Below, in pieces: positions 16,454 through 25,004 of a stretch of DNA of 64,000 nucleotides; within the stretch, counting starts at the first letter, position 1; each line of letters begins with the position of its first letter. The translations under genes were made by a program, and so were the position numbers. The notes beneath the pieces are model-generated. The model worked only from the letters and a program-made list of their open reading frames with translations, did no database searches and had not been told where the DNA came from. This stretch comes from Caulobacter sp. CCUG 60055 (lineage in GTDB: Bacteria; Pseudomonadota; Alphaproteobacteria; Caulobacterales; Caulobacteraceae): NCBI RefSeq assembly GCF_022750545.1, contig NZ_PUIC01000001.1, positions 372,001-436,000 on the forward strand, written 5' to 3'.

Positions 16454-17698
16454 ATGATCTCTCCAGGCGGCAAGCGGATCGTGGTGACGGGCTATGGCGC
16501 GGTGTCCGCGCTGGGACGGTCCGTGCCTGAAACCTGGGCTTCGGTGCGGGAAGGGCGGGGCGGCATCGCCATCCGCACCATCGGCGGCGGCGAATACGGC
16601 CCCCCCAGCCAGGACGCGCCCGTCGCCCAGATCGTCGACGGCTACCAGGCCGGTCTCGACGCCCACTTCGGACCGCAGACGGCGGCCGCTCTCGACCCCT
16701 TCGCCCGCATGGCCCTGGCCGCGTCGCTGGAGGCGCTGCAGATGGCCGGCCTGGTCGGCGCGTCCGTGCTGGACGAGCAGACCGCCGTGGTCGTCGGCCA
16801 CGGGCTGGTCGGGCTGGAGACCCTTGAGAAGGGCTATGAGCGCTTCTACGGCATGCGGTCGCCGCGGCTGCACCCGGCCACCATCCCCAAGGTGATGATC
16901 AGCGCCGCCGCCAGCGCGGTGGCCATGGCCTTCCAGATCCACGGACCGGTGTTCGCCACCTCCAGCGCCTGCGCGTCGTCGGCGCACGCCATCGCCCAGG
17001 GCGCCGGCCTGATCGCCAGCGGCCAGGTCCGGGCGGCGATCGTCGGCGGCAGCGAGGCCGTCGCCACGCCCGGCTCGCTGCGTTCCTGGGAGGCGATCCA
17101 CGCCCTGTCGGCGACCACCTGCCGGCCGTTTTCGGCCGACCGCGACGGCATGGTCCTGGGCGAGGGCGGCGCCGTCATGATCATCGAGGATTTCGAGCAC
17201 GCCCGGGCTCGGGGCGCGACCATCCTGGGCGAGCTGATCGGCGTCGGCATGACCTCCGACGCGTTCCACATCACCCAGCCGGCGCTGGCGGGCCCGGTGC
17301 GGGCCATGCGGGCGGCGATGACCCAGGCCGGGGCCCTGGACGCCGAGACGGTGCTGATCTCGGCGCACGGCACCGGAACGCCGCTCAACGATCTCACCGA
17401 AAGCCAGGCCATCCGCGAGGTCTTCGGCGAACGGGCCGCGTCGCATCCCGTGATCGCCACCAAGAGCGCGCACGGCCACTTGCTGGGCGGCGCCGCCGCG
17501 CTGCAGGCCATCATCGGCCTGGTCGCGCTGCATGAAGGCCTGGCGCCGCCGATCCTCAACTACACCACGCCGGACCCGGCCTGCGCCGGCATCGACCTGG
17601 TGCTCGGGGAAAGCCGCGCCATCGACACCAAGCTGCTGCTGCAGAACGCCTTCGCGTTCGGCGGCCTGAACGTCAGTCTGGCCTTCACCACGGCCTAG
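16454..17698 (+). CDS. Beta-ketoacyl-ACP synthase (FabF-like)
   Basis: A 414-residue condensing enzyme. The nucleophile is Cys173 in ATSSACASSAHAI, and the two histidines are in SAHGTGTPLND and KSAHGHLLGGAAA, giving the Cys-His-His triad of elongating KAS I/II enzymes. VVTGYGAVSALG at the start is typical. It probably uses the carrier protein encoded immediately upstream and elongates an acyl chain for a secondary lipid or pigment. The product cannot be assigned because no further biosynthetic gene is adjacent. Confidence 0.9.
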   Translation: MISPGGKRIVVTGYGAVSALGRSVPETWASVREGRGGIAIRTIGGGEYGPPSQDAPVAQIVDGYQAGLDAHFGPQTAAALDPFARMALAASLEALQMAGLVGASVLDEQTAVVVGHGLVGLETLEKGYERFYGMRSPRLHPATIPKVMISAAASAVAMAFQIHGPVFATSSACASSAHAIAQGAGLIASGQVRAAIVGGSEAVATPGSLRSWEAIHALSATTCRPFSADRDGMVLGEGGAVMIIEDFEHARARGATILGELIGVGMTSDAFHITQPALAGPVRAMRAAMTQAGALDAETVLISAHGTGTPLNDLTESQAIREVFGERAASHPVIATKSAHGHLLGGAAALQAIIGLVALHEGLAPPILNYTTPDPACAGIDLVLGESRAIDTKLLLQNAFAFGGLNVSLAFTTA

Positions 17699-17862
17699 CC
17701 CATATTTCCGATAATATTCCTTAGGCGACATTCAGAGCGCCGCCGATTTGCGCGACCTCGCCGCGCACCGGCTTCAATTTCGGTTCGCCCCCCTCCTGGA
17801 CTGACCGCAGAGACCTAGCGGGCGCGCAGCATGCGTGGGAAGCTTACCGTTAGAGCCCGGCC

Positions 17863-18291
17863 ATGCTTGACCAGTTGATGATACCCGACCTCACCGCCTC
17901 TGAAAGAGAAGAGCTGGCCCACGCGGCGGCTAGCCTGCGCGCTGACGGTTGGGCCGACTTCATCACCGTTGAACGGCTGTTGACCGAATGGATCGAACTA
18001 TCGCGCACGGTGGATACCTACTTGATGATCGTAGACGATTACACAAATGATGTGACGTCCCGAGATGGACTAGAACTCGCCGTCGCCAAGTGTTCACCAA
18101 CGCTTAGAGCTAAGCTCGTCGCTTGCATTGAACCTGCCGATCAAACCTTCAAAAGCCGTACGAAGCTCGACACGGAAGGGGTGCTCGCTTACTTCTTCAG
18201 GATTGACGATCTGCCTGGGTGGTGGTGGAGGCGAGTCCCGGAAACCGGCCCCCTCGCCGAGGCCCTGAAGAGCGCGAATAGGGTCCGCTAA
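17863..18291 (+). CDS. Hypothetical protein
   Basis: A 142-residue acidic protein with no signal peptide or membrane segment and no motif I recognise. A predicted helical N-terminus (TASEREELAHAAASLRADGW) is followed by VERLLTEWIELSRTVDTYL and a Trp-rich LPGWWWRRVPETGP near the C-terminus. Its base composition is less GC-rich than the flanking genes, which suggests an accessory insertion between the ketosynthase gene and the peptide-catabolism locus. Coding status is inferred from length and normal amino-acid use only. Confidence 0.6.
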   Translation: MLDQLMIPDLTASEREELAHAAASLRADGWADFITVERLLTEWIELSRTVDTYLMIVDDYTNDVTSRDGLELAVAKCSPTLRAKLVACIEPADQTFKSRTKLDTEGVLAYFFRIDDLPGWWWRRVPETGPLAEALKSANRVR

Positions 18292-18370
18292 CCCCCTACC
18301 CGAATTTCCGAACGTCGCTTCCCGGCAACGACCTACGTGCCTCGCGCGCCTAAAGGCGCACCCGGAAAAA

Positions 18371-18559
18371 CTAGCTCCGAAATTGATGTCGAATGAGGAT
18401 TTGCGCACCGCGAATTACGGCTGCGCAGATTCCAGCAAATATTGGAAAGAACTGCCTATATTTCAATCCGATTATTGCGGGGGCAAAGTGATCGTAGGCC
18501 AGCCCCGCGGCCAGCATCAGAAAAAATAAAATAATTATATCAAAAGCGAGCGATTTCAT
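18371..18559 (-). CDS. Small membrane protein
   Basis: A 62-residue protein with two likely membrane helices: LAFDIIILFFLMLAAGLAY, and a second around FFPIFAGICAAVIRGAQILI. An SD-like AGAGG lies 5 bases before the ATG. There is no recognised family. The AT-rich codon use resembles the flanking orphan genes. Confidence 0.5.
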   Translation of the reverse strand: MKSLAFDIIILFFLMLAAGLAYDHFAPAIIGLKYRQFFPIFAGICAAVIRGAQILIRHQFRS

Positions 18560-18695
18560 AAAAACCTCTGACTTGGCGGCCTCGGCCTGAAGCTTAGTTG
18601 AACGCTGCGCCTTTCACAGCGTTCACATAGCCGGGGCCGATCGCCGTGCTGCTAGGCCCCCGCCTTCGCGAGCATCGCCTCAAGTCGGAAGAGCG

Positions 18696-19286
18696 TCACG
18701 TATTGAGCGATTCATTCAGGTCCGCGAGACGGACTGCGAGGGCGAGCTGTCGCGCGAATTGCTCTTTGGTCGGGACATGGCGGGGGGATATGTCGTCAGT
18801 ATAGGTGAGTTTCTTCTGGGCGTGACCGTAATTCACGGTCACATAGGTTTGCGTCGCGGCGCTTACGCGGCCCACCTCTTCGAGGATGGAACTGGCCTTG
18901 AGCCGCGCCTCAAGCTCAGGGGCGCGCGCGGCCATGAGTTTCAGTTTGTTGGGACCGAACCCGAGCCCGGTGGCTTCAAACCTGACGTCCCAGCTTCCCC
19001 GGCCGGGCAGGTCCATGATCTCGATCTTCAGGGCCTTGAGGCTGTAGCAGTTTTCACTGTTGTTGTTGACGCCTTCCCCCCCAACCGTAACGCGAAGCTT
19101 GCGGCCTTGACAGGTTCCGTCGAGCCATCCGTTTCTCCGGTCCACTGCGCCGTTCACCATAGGCGCCAGGGCAGACAGCAGAGATGCGCTCCGCAGGTTT
19201 CGCCATCTGTGCATGGCGCTTCCCACAAAGTAGCAGGCGACCAGGAAGGCCGCGAGACAGATGAAGCCGAGGACCATATCCGACAC
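18696..19286 (-). CDS. Hypothetical membrane-anchored protein
   Basis: A 196-residue protein with one N-terminal membrane helix (MVLGFICLAAFLVACYFVGS) and a mainly polar domain behind it, probably cytoplasmic or periplasmic depending on orientation. RNGWLDGTCQGRKLRVTVGG and WDVRFEATGLGFG look like beta strands. I do not recognise the family. It is the last gene of the orphan trio before the 316-base non-coding gap. Confidence 0.6.
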   Translation of the reverse strand: MSDMVLGFICLAAFLVACYFVGSAMHRWRNLRSASLLSALAPMVNGAVDRRNGWLDGTCQGRKLRVTVGGEGVNNNSENCYSLKALKIEIMDLPGRGSWDVRFEATGLGFGPNKLKLMAARAPELEARLKASSILEEVGRVSAATQTYVTVNYGHAQKKLTYTDDISPRHVPTKEQFARQLALAVRLADLNESLNT

Positions 19287-19602
19287 TCCGGCCTCCCTTC
19301 CGCTTAGAAATTAAATCTGACCGCCACTTAATTTGGCCGAGGCGCGGCGCTGCAGCCTGCACACGGCAGCAACAACCCAAGAGCCAGCCTAGCCATTGCC
19401 GCAGCATCTGGCACGTTTAGGATGAGGTCAAATCTATCGTTTGCGGTCGTCTTCGCGCCTCGCGCGCCTGTTGGAGGGCTCCGCGCCCGCCTGCTCCCCT
19501 CACCTAATTCCCTGGTGACATTTCTAACTGACCATCGGGATTCTCGCTGTCCCCGCGTTGCTGACAGTCCACGTTCGGTGTCAGCGACAGCCGAAAGGCC
19601 TT
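19287..19602. other. Non-coding stretch
   Basis: A 316-base gap between the orphan gene start (19286) and the end of the enolase-superfamily gene (19603). It contains no convincing coding frame, tRNA or strong hairpin. A short string, GCCTCGCGCGCCT, near 19460 also occurs near 18343, but no larger repeat is visible. Confidence 0.5.
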
Positions 19603-20778
19603 CTAGGCCGCGATGCTGATCGGCCTATGGGTCAGGTATCGGTCGACGGCGGCGTCATCCAGCTCCACGCCCCATCCAGGCCCCGTGGGCACGTGGGCGA
19701 AGCCGTCCTCGTAGACGATGCGCTCGCGGATCAGGTCGTCCTCCAGCATGATGTGGCCCTGCAGTTCGGTGGCGTGGCGGATGTCGCGCGCGCGGGCGGC
19801 GTGCATGTGCAGGACGATGGCGCTGCCGATCCCCGAGGGCTGGTTGTGCAGCACGACGTCCAGCCCGCGCGCCGCGGCGTAGTCGATCGCCTTGAGCGCG
19901 CGGCTCATGCCGCCCGGCCGCTCCGCGTTGAGGCCGAAGGTGCGCACCGCGTCCATCTCGGCCAGGGTATGGAGATCGCGCAGGCCGAACGCCCCTTCGT
20001 GGGCCATCAGCGGAATGCGGCTGCGCGACTGCAGGCGCGCCATCCCAGCGAAGTCGTCGGCGCGAACGGGCTGCTCGGCGAAATCGACCCGAAAGGGGGC
20101 GATCGCGTCAAGCACGGCCAAGGCCTCGTTCGGCCCATAGGCCTGGTTGAAGTCGACCCGCAGCGCCACCTCCGGCCCCACGAGGTCGCGCATGGCGGCC
20201 ATGATCGCCACGTCCTTGACGATCCCGTCGCCGAGCTTGCAGCGGAAGGCGCGAACCCCGAGTTCGAGCCCCTGTTTCGCCAGGGCGCACACCACCGGGC
20301 CCGGCGCCAGCGGCAGCACCATGCACAGCGGAACCCGGTCGATCTGCCGCCCGCCGCAGAGGTCGTGGACCGGCCTTGAGACGCTGCGCGCCGCGACCTC
20401 GTGAAGCGCGAGGTCGAGCACGCCCTTGGCCATCTCATTGCGGGCGACGTTGTCGTCGAACTTGGCGTTGATCGCCTCGATGTCGAAGGCCGACCGGCCC
20501 AGGACGAAACGCGCGAGATGGTCGCGGATGAGGTCGGCCATCAGCATCGGCGAAACGCCGCTCTCCACCAGCCAGACGAAGGCCTCCCCTACCCCCGTGA
20601 CGCCGCCCTCGGTCGTCATCCGGCAGATCAGGAAGTCGCCGCCCAGCCAGTGATCGTCGACGTTCAGGCTCATCGCCACCTTGCCGCTGCCGCCCTGCAG
20701 CGCGGCGCGGACCTCCTCGCGGAACGGCACGTGCAGCGGATAGAGGTCGATGCGGACGATCGGATCGTGTGCGCTCAT
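19603..20778 (-). CDS. Mandelate racemase/muconate lactonizing enzyme-family protein
   Basis: A 391-residue enolase-superfamily enzyme. In the barrel, AFRCKLG carries the second-strand base. The three metal ligands are plausible in LRVDFNQA (Asp), DFAEQP (Glu) and MAHEGAF (Glu), and VVLHNQPSGIGSA carries a possible second acid/base His. The residue pattern is not that of a dipeptide epimerase, and the usual N-x-K-x-x-R-x-G-G is LNAERPGG here. The substrate is an unidentified carboxylate. Its ATG overlaps the stop of the DUF2817 gene (ATGA), so it is the last gene of an operon with 20775-23506. Confidence 0.85.
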   Translation of the reverse strand: MSAHDPIVRIDLYPLHVPFREEVRAALQGGSGKVAMSLNVDDHWLGGDFLICRMTTEGGVTGVGEAFVWLVESGVSPMLMADLIRDHLARFVLGRSAFDIEAINAKFDDNVARNEMAKGVLDLALHEVAARSVSRPVHDLCGGRQIDRVPLCMVLPLAPGPVVCALAKQGLELGVRAFRCKLGDGIVKDVAIMAAMRDLVGPEVALRVDFNQAYGPNEALAVLDAIAPFRVDFAEQPVRADDFAGMARLQSRSRIPLMAHEGAFGLRDLHTLAEMDAVRTFGLNAERPGGMSRALKAIDYAAARGLDVVLHNQPSGIGSAIVLHMHAARARDIRHATELQGHIMLEDDLIRERIVYEDGFAHVPTGPGWGVELDDAAVDRYLTHRPISIAA

Positions 20779-21878
20779 GGGGTCAGTCTTTCCTCGAGAT
20801 CGGGCGCGCCGAGGCCGCTCAGGGCCTGGGCGAACACCTCGCGTCCGCGCGCCAGGACGGCGGCGCGCCAGGACGGGTCGGCGGGATAGAAGGCGCGCAG
20901 CAGCCGCGCCTTGATCCGCCGCCCCCGCTCGCCGGCGGGGTCGCCGTGATGAACCAGCCAGTTGTCTTCGATCATGGCCGCCAGCACGACCTCGCTCGGC
21001 TCGGTGCCGTATTCGAGGGTCATCGGCGCGACGCGGACGCCGGCCAACTGCGTCTCCATGGCCTGGTTCATGTAGCCGCCTAGGATGGTGTCGGCGCGCG
21101 AGCGCGGCCGCGGCGTCACCAGCATCGGGCCGAACCATTCGGCGGTCAGCGCCTTGTGCGGCTCGCCCTCGTCCGCCGCCATCATCAACATCCCGACGCC
21201 GGAGGCGCCGAGCCCGCTGTGCAGATCGATCTGGACCACGACGCGGCGGTCGGCGAGCCGCCGCGCCCACAGCGCCTCGACCGTGCGTCGCGACCAGGCC
21301 GGGGCCGAGCCGCCGTACTGGACGCCGCGCGGAAAGGCGTACTGCCCGCCCGAGACCGCCTTGAGCATGCTCAGATAGTCGGTCGTCGCCCGCATCCGAT
21401 CCAGCTCGGCGGTGATCGCGGCCATCGCGCCGTCGGGCAGCTCGGCCGGATTGAGCAGCGCGTCGATCGCGGCGTAGGCGTCGTTCTCCGGCGTATCGGC
21501 GGTGAAATCGACGAAGTTGCGGTTGAGGTCGACATTGTCTTCGTTCACCCGCCGCAGATGCGAGAAGCCGTAGGGATTGACGGCGTGGACCAGCATCAAC
21601 GCCATGTCGGGCGGGAGAGCCGGCGCGTCCTCGACGAGCTGCAGCTGCAGGGCCGACCCGCAGAAGCCCTCGACGCCGTGGGTTCCGCTGGAGATCGTCA
21701 GGACGCGGGTCGCGTCCTGCGGCCCGCGCCATAGGACGTCCATGTAGAGCGGCCCGCCGTCGGCGCCGGCCAGCGGATGAGCGATGGCCTCGTGCGTCCA
21801 GCCGCCCAGCGCCTGAGCCGCCGAAAGCAGGCGCGTGCGCGCGGTGCGGTAGTCTTCCGAATAGCAGGTCATGGTCAT
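20775..21878 (-). CDS. DUF2817 (M14-like) metal-dependent hydrolase
   Basis: A 367-residue protein of the DUF2817 group within the M14 carboxypeptidase/deacylase clan. Zinc-binding candidates are SSGTHGVEGFCGSA (His and Glu in HGVEG) and VVQIDLHSGLG (third His). VNPYGFSHLRRVNEDNVDLNRNF is the strongly conserved N-P-Y-G-F...D-L-N-R-N block of the family. A likely catalytic Glu is in MTLEYGTEP. It probably removes an acyl or amide group from a small molecule. It overlaps both flanking genes by 4 bases, indicating tight operon coupling. Confidence 0.85.
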   Translation of the reverse strand: MTMTCYSEDYRTARTRLLSAAQALGGWTHEAIAHPLAGADGGPLYMDVLWRGPQDATRVLTISSGTHGVEGFCGSALQLQLVEDAPALPPDMALMLVHAVNPYGFSHLRRVNEDNVDLNRNFVDFTADTPENDAYAAIDALLNPAELPDGAMAAITAELDRMRATTDYLSMLKAVSGGQYAFPRGVQYGGSAPAWSRRTVEALWARRLADRRVVVQIDLHSGLGASGVGMLMMAADEGEPHKALTAEWFGPMLVTPRPRSRADTILGGYMNQAMETQLAGVRVAPMTLEYGTEPSEVVLAAMIEDNWLVHHGDPAGERGRRIKARLLRAFYPADPSWRAAVLARGREVFAQALSGLGAPDLEERLTP

Positions 21879-23506
21879 CCGGCCTGTTCCGCCGTGGCGT
21901 CATCAGCGGTCTGGACAAAGGATCCGGCGATCATCGTGCGCAGCACCTTGATCTCGCCGATACGATCGGCCGGGACGTCCAGGGGACTGGCGCTGAGGAT
22001 CACCAGGTCGGCGGCCTTGCCGGCCTCCAGGGCGCCCTTCTCGGCCTCCTCGAACTGGATGAAGGCGGCGTTGCGCGTGAACATCGCCACCGCCTGCTCC
22101 GGCTCCACGCCCTGCTCGGGATGGAAGCCGCCGCGATTGACCGCGTAGTCGATCGCGGCGATCACGTCGGGGTGCTCGATCGGCGCGTCCGACGAGCCCG
22201 CCAGGGGAATGCCGGCGGCGAAGAAGTCCCGGAACGGATAGACATGGCGCGTCCGCTCGGCCCCCAGCCGCGCCGGCAGCCAGTCCTTTTCCGAGCGGAT
22301 GAACAACGGCTGGGTGCAGATCTGCAGTCCGATCCGCGCGATCCGCGCGATCAGATCGGGGGCGGCGATCGAGGCGTGCTCGATCCGGTGGCGATGGTCG
22401 TCCCTGGGGTGCTCCGCCAGCAGCCGCTCGAACAGCCGCACGCAGTTGGCGACGCCCTGGTCGCCGATCGCGTGGATGCAGATCTGGTATCCGGCGATGT
22501 GCGCCGCCTCCATACGGCGATAGATCTCGTCGTCGGGCAGCGTCATGTAGCCATGCGTGCAGGTCTTGTCGGCGTAGGGCTCGCTCATGCAGGCCGTGCA
22601 CGAGCCGAACGTGCCGTCGGCGAAGATCTTGATCGCCCGCGCCCGGGTGGGATTTCCCGGATCGTTGAGGGGCGAGTCCACCAGCGCGCGCACGCCGTCC
22701 AGCGTCTTGCCGATGACGATGGCGTAGATGGATTGCGGCATCCGCTCCCGCACCGCCTGGACGACCAGGCTTTCCATCCGCGCGGAAGCGCCGCCGGGCC
22801 CCTCCTCGTCGCTCTGCATCATGGCCCCGATCGAGGTGACGCCGGCGGCGGCCAGCGCGGCGAAACAGGTCCGGCTCGCTTCGAGCATGCGCGCGGGGTC
22901 CGGCCCCGGCATGTGGGCCAGCGGCAGGCCGGTCGCCGCCTCGTAGAACAGGCCGTCCAGCCGCCCGTCCGCGTCACGGCCGAGCGCGCCGCCGGCCGGC
23001 GCGACCGCGTCCTCGGCGACGCCCGCCGCGCGCAGCGTCGCGGAATTGACGATCACCGCATGACCATCGCGCGTGTAGATCAGCGTCGGGCGCTCCGGAA
23101 ACCAGGCGTCGAGCGTCCGGCGGTCGAGCCGCTCGGGCCCGGCCAGGCGCTTGGATTCGAACTGGACGCCGATGAGCCACTCGGCCTCGGTCAGCCGCGG
23201 CGCCAACGCGTCGAGCCTCCTCCGGACGTCCGCCAGCGAAGCCGCGGTTTCGAGATCGGCGTTGGCCGCGAAGAACATCATCGGCAGCGGGTGCAGGTGC
23301 GGGTCTATGAAGCCCGGCAGGAGCGCGCCGCCGTCGAGGTCGATCTCCTCCGGCGCCGCGCCCGTCCGCCGGGCCCGGTCGCGGGCCTCGCCCAGCGCGC
23401 CGACGAAGACGATGCGGTCCCCGGCCGTGAGCACGGCCTCGGCCCGCAGCGCCCCGTCCGCCATCGTCAGGATCGGACCGCCGTGAAACAGGTAGGAGGT
23501 AGCCAC
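21875..23506 (-). CDS. YtcJ-like amidohydrolase
   Basis: A 543-residue metal-dependent amidohydrolase of the YtcJ/Amidohydro_3 group. GFIDPHLHPLPMM is the first metal motif (HxH), IKIFADGTFGS the conserved central segment, ICIHAIGDQGVANCV and HRIEHASI carry further His ligands, and AGSSDAPIEHP the late Asp. Such enzymes hydrolyse N-substituted amides or formamides. The GTG at 23506 was chosen because an upstream TTG at 23533 would begin inside the palindrome at 23533-23550. It overlaps the DUF2817 gene by 4 bases and lies downstream of a TetR gene. Confidence 0.87.
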   Translation of the reverse strand: MATSYLFHGGPILTMADGALRAEAVLTAGDRIVFVGALGEARDRARRTGAAPEEIDLDGGALLPGFIDPHLHPLPMMFFAANADLETAASLADVRRRLDALAPRLTEAEWLIGVQFESKRLAGPERLDRRTLDAWFPERPTLIYTRDGHAVIVNSATLRAAGVAEDAVAPAGGALGRDADGRLDGLFYEAATGLPLAHMPGPDPARMLEASRTCFAALAAAGVTSIGAMMQSDEEGPGGASARMESLVVQAVRERMPQSIYAIVIGKTLDGVRALVDSPLNDPGNPTRARAIKIFADGTFGSCTACMSEPYADKTCTHGYMTLPDDEIYRRMEAAHIAGYQICIHAIGDQGVANCVRLFERLLAEHPRDDHRHRIEHASIAAPDLIARIARIGLQICTQPLFIRSEKDWLPARLGAERTRHVYPFRDFFAAGIPLAGSSDAPIEHPDVIAAIDYAVNRGGFHPEQGVEPEQAVAMFTRNAAFIQFEEAEKGALEAGKAADLVILSASPLDVPADRIGEIKVLRTMIAGSFVQTADDATAEQAG

Positions 23507-23532
23507 GAGCGTCCGTCTCCCCGTACATCGCA

Positions 23533-23550
23533 ATATAGTAATTGCTATAT
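23533..23550. promoter_or_regulatory. Near-perfect 18-bp palindrome, probable operator
   Basis: ATATAG-TAATTG-CTATAT: eight of nine base pairs are symmetrical. It lies 27 bp before the amidohydrolase GTG start and just after the TetR gene end, a natural binding site for the TetR protein encoded at 23594-24196. Confidence 0.6.
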
Positions 23551-23593
23551 GCGAGATCGGGACCGGTCAACCGGCGTCCATGGCGGGTTCAAG

Positions 23594-24196
23594 TCAGAAG
23601 AGATCGAGCACGCCGGCCAGCGCCTCGGCCGTCCGGTCCAGCACCACGGCTTCGTTGGCGAAACCGGTCTCGAACAGCATCTCGACGGCCGCGTAGCCGA
23701 GATGCAGGGCCAGCCCGGCGCGGATCGACAGCGCGTCCCGGTCCTCGGTCAGGCCCTGTTCGGCGAAATAGTCGACCAGCAGGACGGCCATGCGCTCCTG
23801 GTGGCGCAGGCGGATGTCGCGCAGCTCGGGAATGGCGCGCAGGGCCACGAGCAGTTCGAAGCCTCCGGTGAACGCCCGGCTCATCCGCAGCGACTCGCTC
23901 AGCATGTCGCGGCAGATGTCGCGCAGGTCGGCCGCCGTCTCCACGCGGCGGCCGGTGTCGGTGCGGATGGCCGCGCTCTGCGCGCTCAGCATCCGCTCGC
24001 CCAGCTCGCGCAGCAGCGCGTGCTTGTTCGGGAAGTAATGATAGAAGGTCGGCGGGGTCAGGCCCGCCCGCACCACCACGGCGTTCGAATTGACGCCCTC
24101 GACGCCCGCCTCGGCGAGAATCGCCTGCGCGGCCTCGACAAGGCGCTCGACCCCGCTGGTCTTCGCGCCGGGGCGCGCTTTCTGCTTCGAGCTCAT
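23594..24196 (-). CDS. TetR/AcrR-family transcriptional regulator
   Basis: A 200-residue regulator. The HTH region (about residues 15-65) has LVEAAQAILAEAGVEGVNSN and AGLTPPTFYHYFPNKHALL, the TetR F-Y-x-Y-F-x-x-K recognition segment. The C-terminal ligand domain is all-helical. It lies directly upstream of, and on the same strand as, the amidohydrolase/DUF2817/enolase operon, with a palindrome between. It is therefore the likely local repressor of that operon. Confidence 0.88.
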   Translation of the reverse strand: MSSKQKARPGAKTSGVERLVEAAQAILAEAGVEGVNSNAVVVRAGLTPPTFYHYFPNKHALLRELGERMLSAQSAAIRTDTGRRVETAADLRDICRDMLSESLRMSRAFTGGFELLVALRAIPELRDIRLRHQERMAVLLVDYFAEQGLTEDRDALSIRAGLALHLGYAAVEMLFETGFANEAVVLDRTAEALAGVLDLF

Positions 24197-24238
24197 AAGC
24201 CGATCTACGGCGGCCAGCCCGGGCGGGCAAGGCGGCGG

Positions 24239-25003
24239 TCAGATCGAACTGGAGTCGAGATCGCCAAACGCCGCGGTCCGGGATCGGGCCGACCATTCGA
24301 CGCAAGCCCTCGCCAGGGCCAGCGTCGAATCCACAAAGCATCCGTCAAACCGCGCATAGGTCAGCAGGGGCAATTCCGTACAGCCCAGGATGCAGGTTCG
24401 CGCGCCGCGCGCCGCCAGATTCCGGACCACCCCGTCCAAAGCATGACGAACGGATGCGATGCGGCCCGCCTTGACGGCTTGGATCACCTCGACCACCCGC
24501 GCCTGGTCGGCTGGGACCGGAACGATCAGATCAAGACCCGCCGCCGCCATGGCCGAGTGATAGATGTCGGCCTGCATGGTGGCGCTGGTTCCGATCAGCC
24601 CCACGGCGGCCCCGCCGCCCACCTTCCGAACCTGATCGATGACGGCGTCGATCATGCTGATCATCGGCGTGCGAACCGAAGCCTGCAACGCGTCGAACCA
24701 GAAGTGGGCGGTGTTGCACGGCACGACGATGGCCGCCGCGCCGGCGCTTTCAAGAACCTGCGCCGCGTCGCGCATGGCCGCGAACGGAGACTCGGTTCCA
24801 TGCAGGATCGCGCCGGCCCTGTCCGGAATCTGCGGCAGGACGTAGGTCAGGACCGGGATGTGCTCCTGATCGACGCTGGCGGGCGTCAGGTCCTGCAGCT
24901 TGTTGAGGAAATCGGTGGTGGCCCGCGGGCCCATCCCCCCGACGACGCCCAGAAGGCCGGAACCCCGCCTGCGATCCTGATTTCTGGAGACGGCCGACCC
25001 CAT
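24239..25003 (-). CDS. Aspartate/glutamate racemase-family protein
   Basis: A 254-residue racemase. The two catalytic cysteines are in VVPCNTAHFW and ILGCTELPLL, and LLGVVGGMGPRATTDF is the family's N-terminal motif. Such enzymes interconvert D- and L-aspartate or glutamate (or related hydantoins) without cofactor. It is separated by one base from the upstream epimerase-transporter gene, so the two are almost certainly co-transcribed. In this setting it could convert imported D-Asp/D-Glu to the usable L form. Confidence 0.88.
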   Translation of the reverse strand: MGSAVSRNQDRRRGSGLLGVVGGMGPRATTDFLNKLQDLTPASVDQEHIPVLTYVLPQIPDRAGAILHGTESPFAAMRDAAQVLESAGAAAIVVPCNTAHFWFDALQASVRTPMISMIDAVIDQVRKVGGGAAVGLIGTSATMQADIYHSAMAAAGLDLIVPVPADQARVVEVIQAVKAGRIASVRHALDGVVRNLAARGARTCILGCTELPLLTYARFDGCFVDSTLALARACVEWSARSRTAAFGDLDSSSI

Positions 25004-25004
25004 G

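Noticed and set aside
19422-19619. A 65-codon frame in the non-coding gap
   Set aside because: It has no SD, no family resemblance and shadow-like composition.
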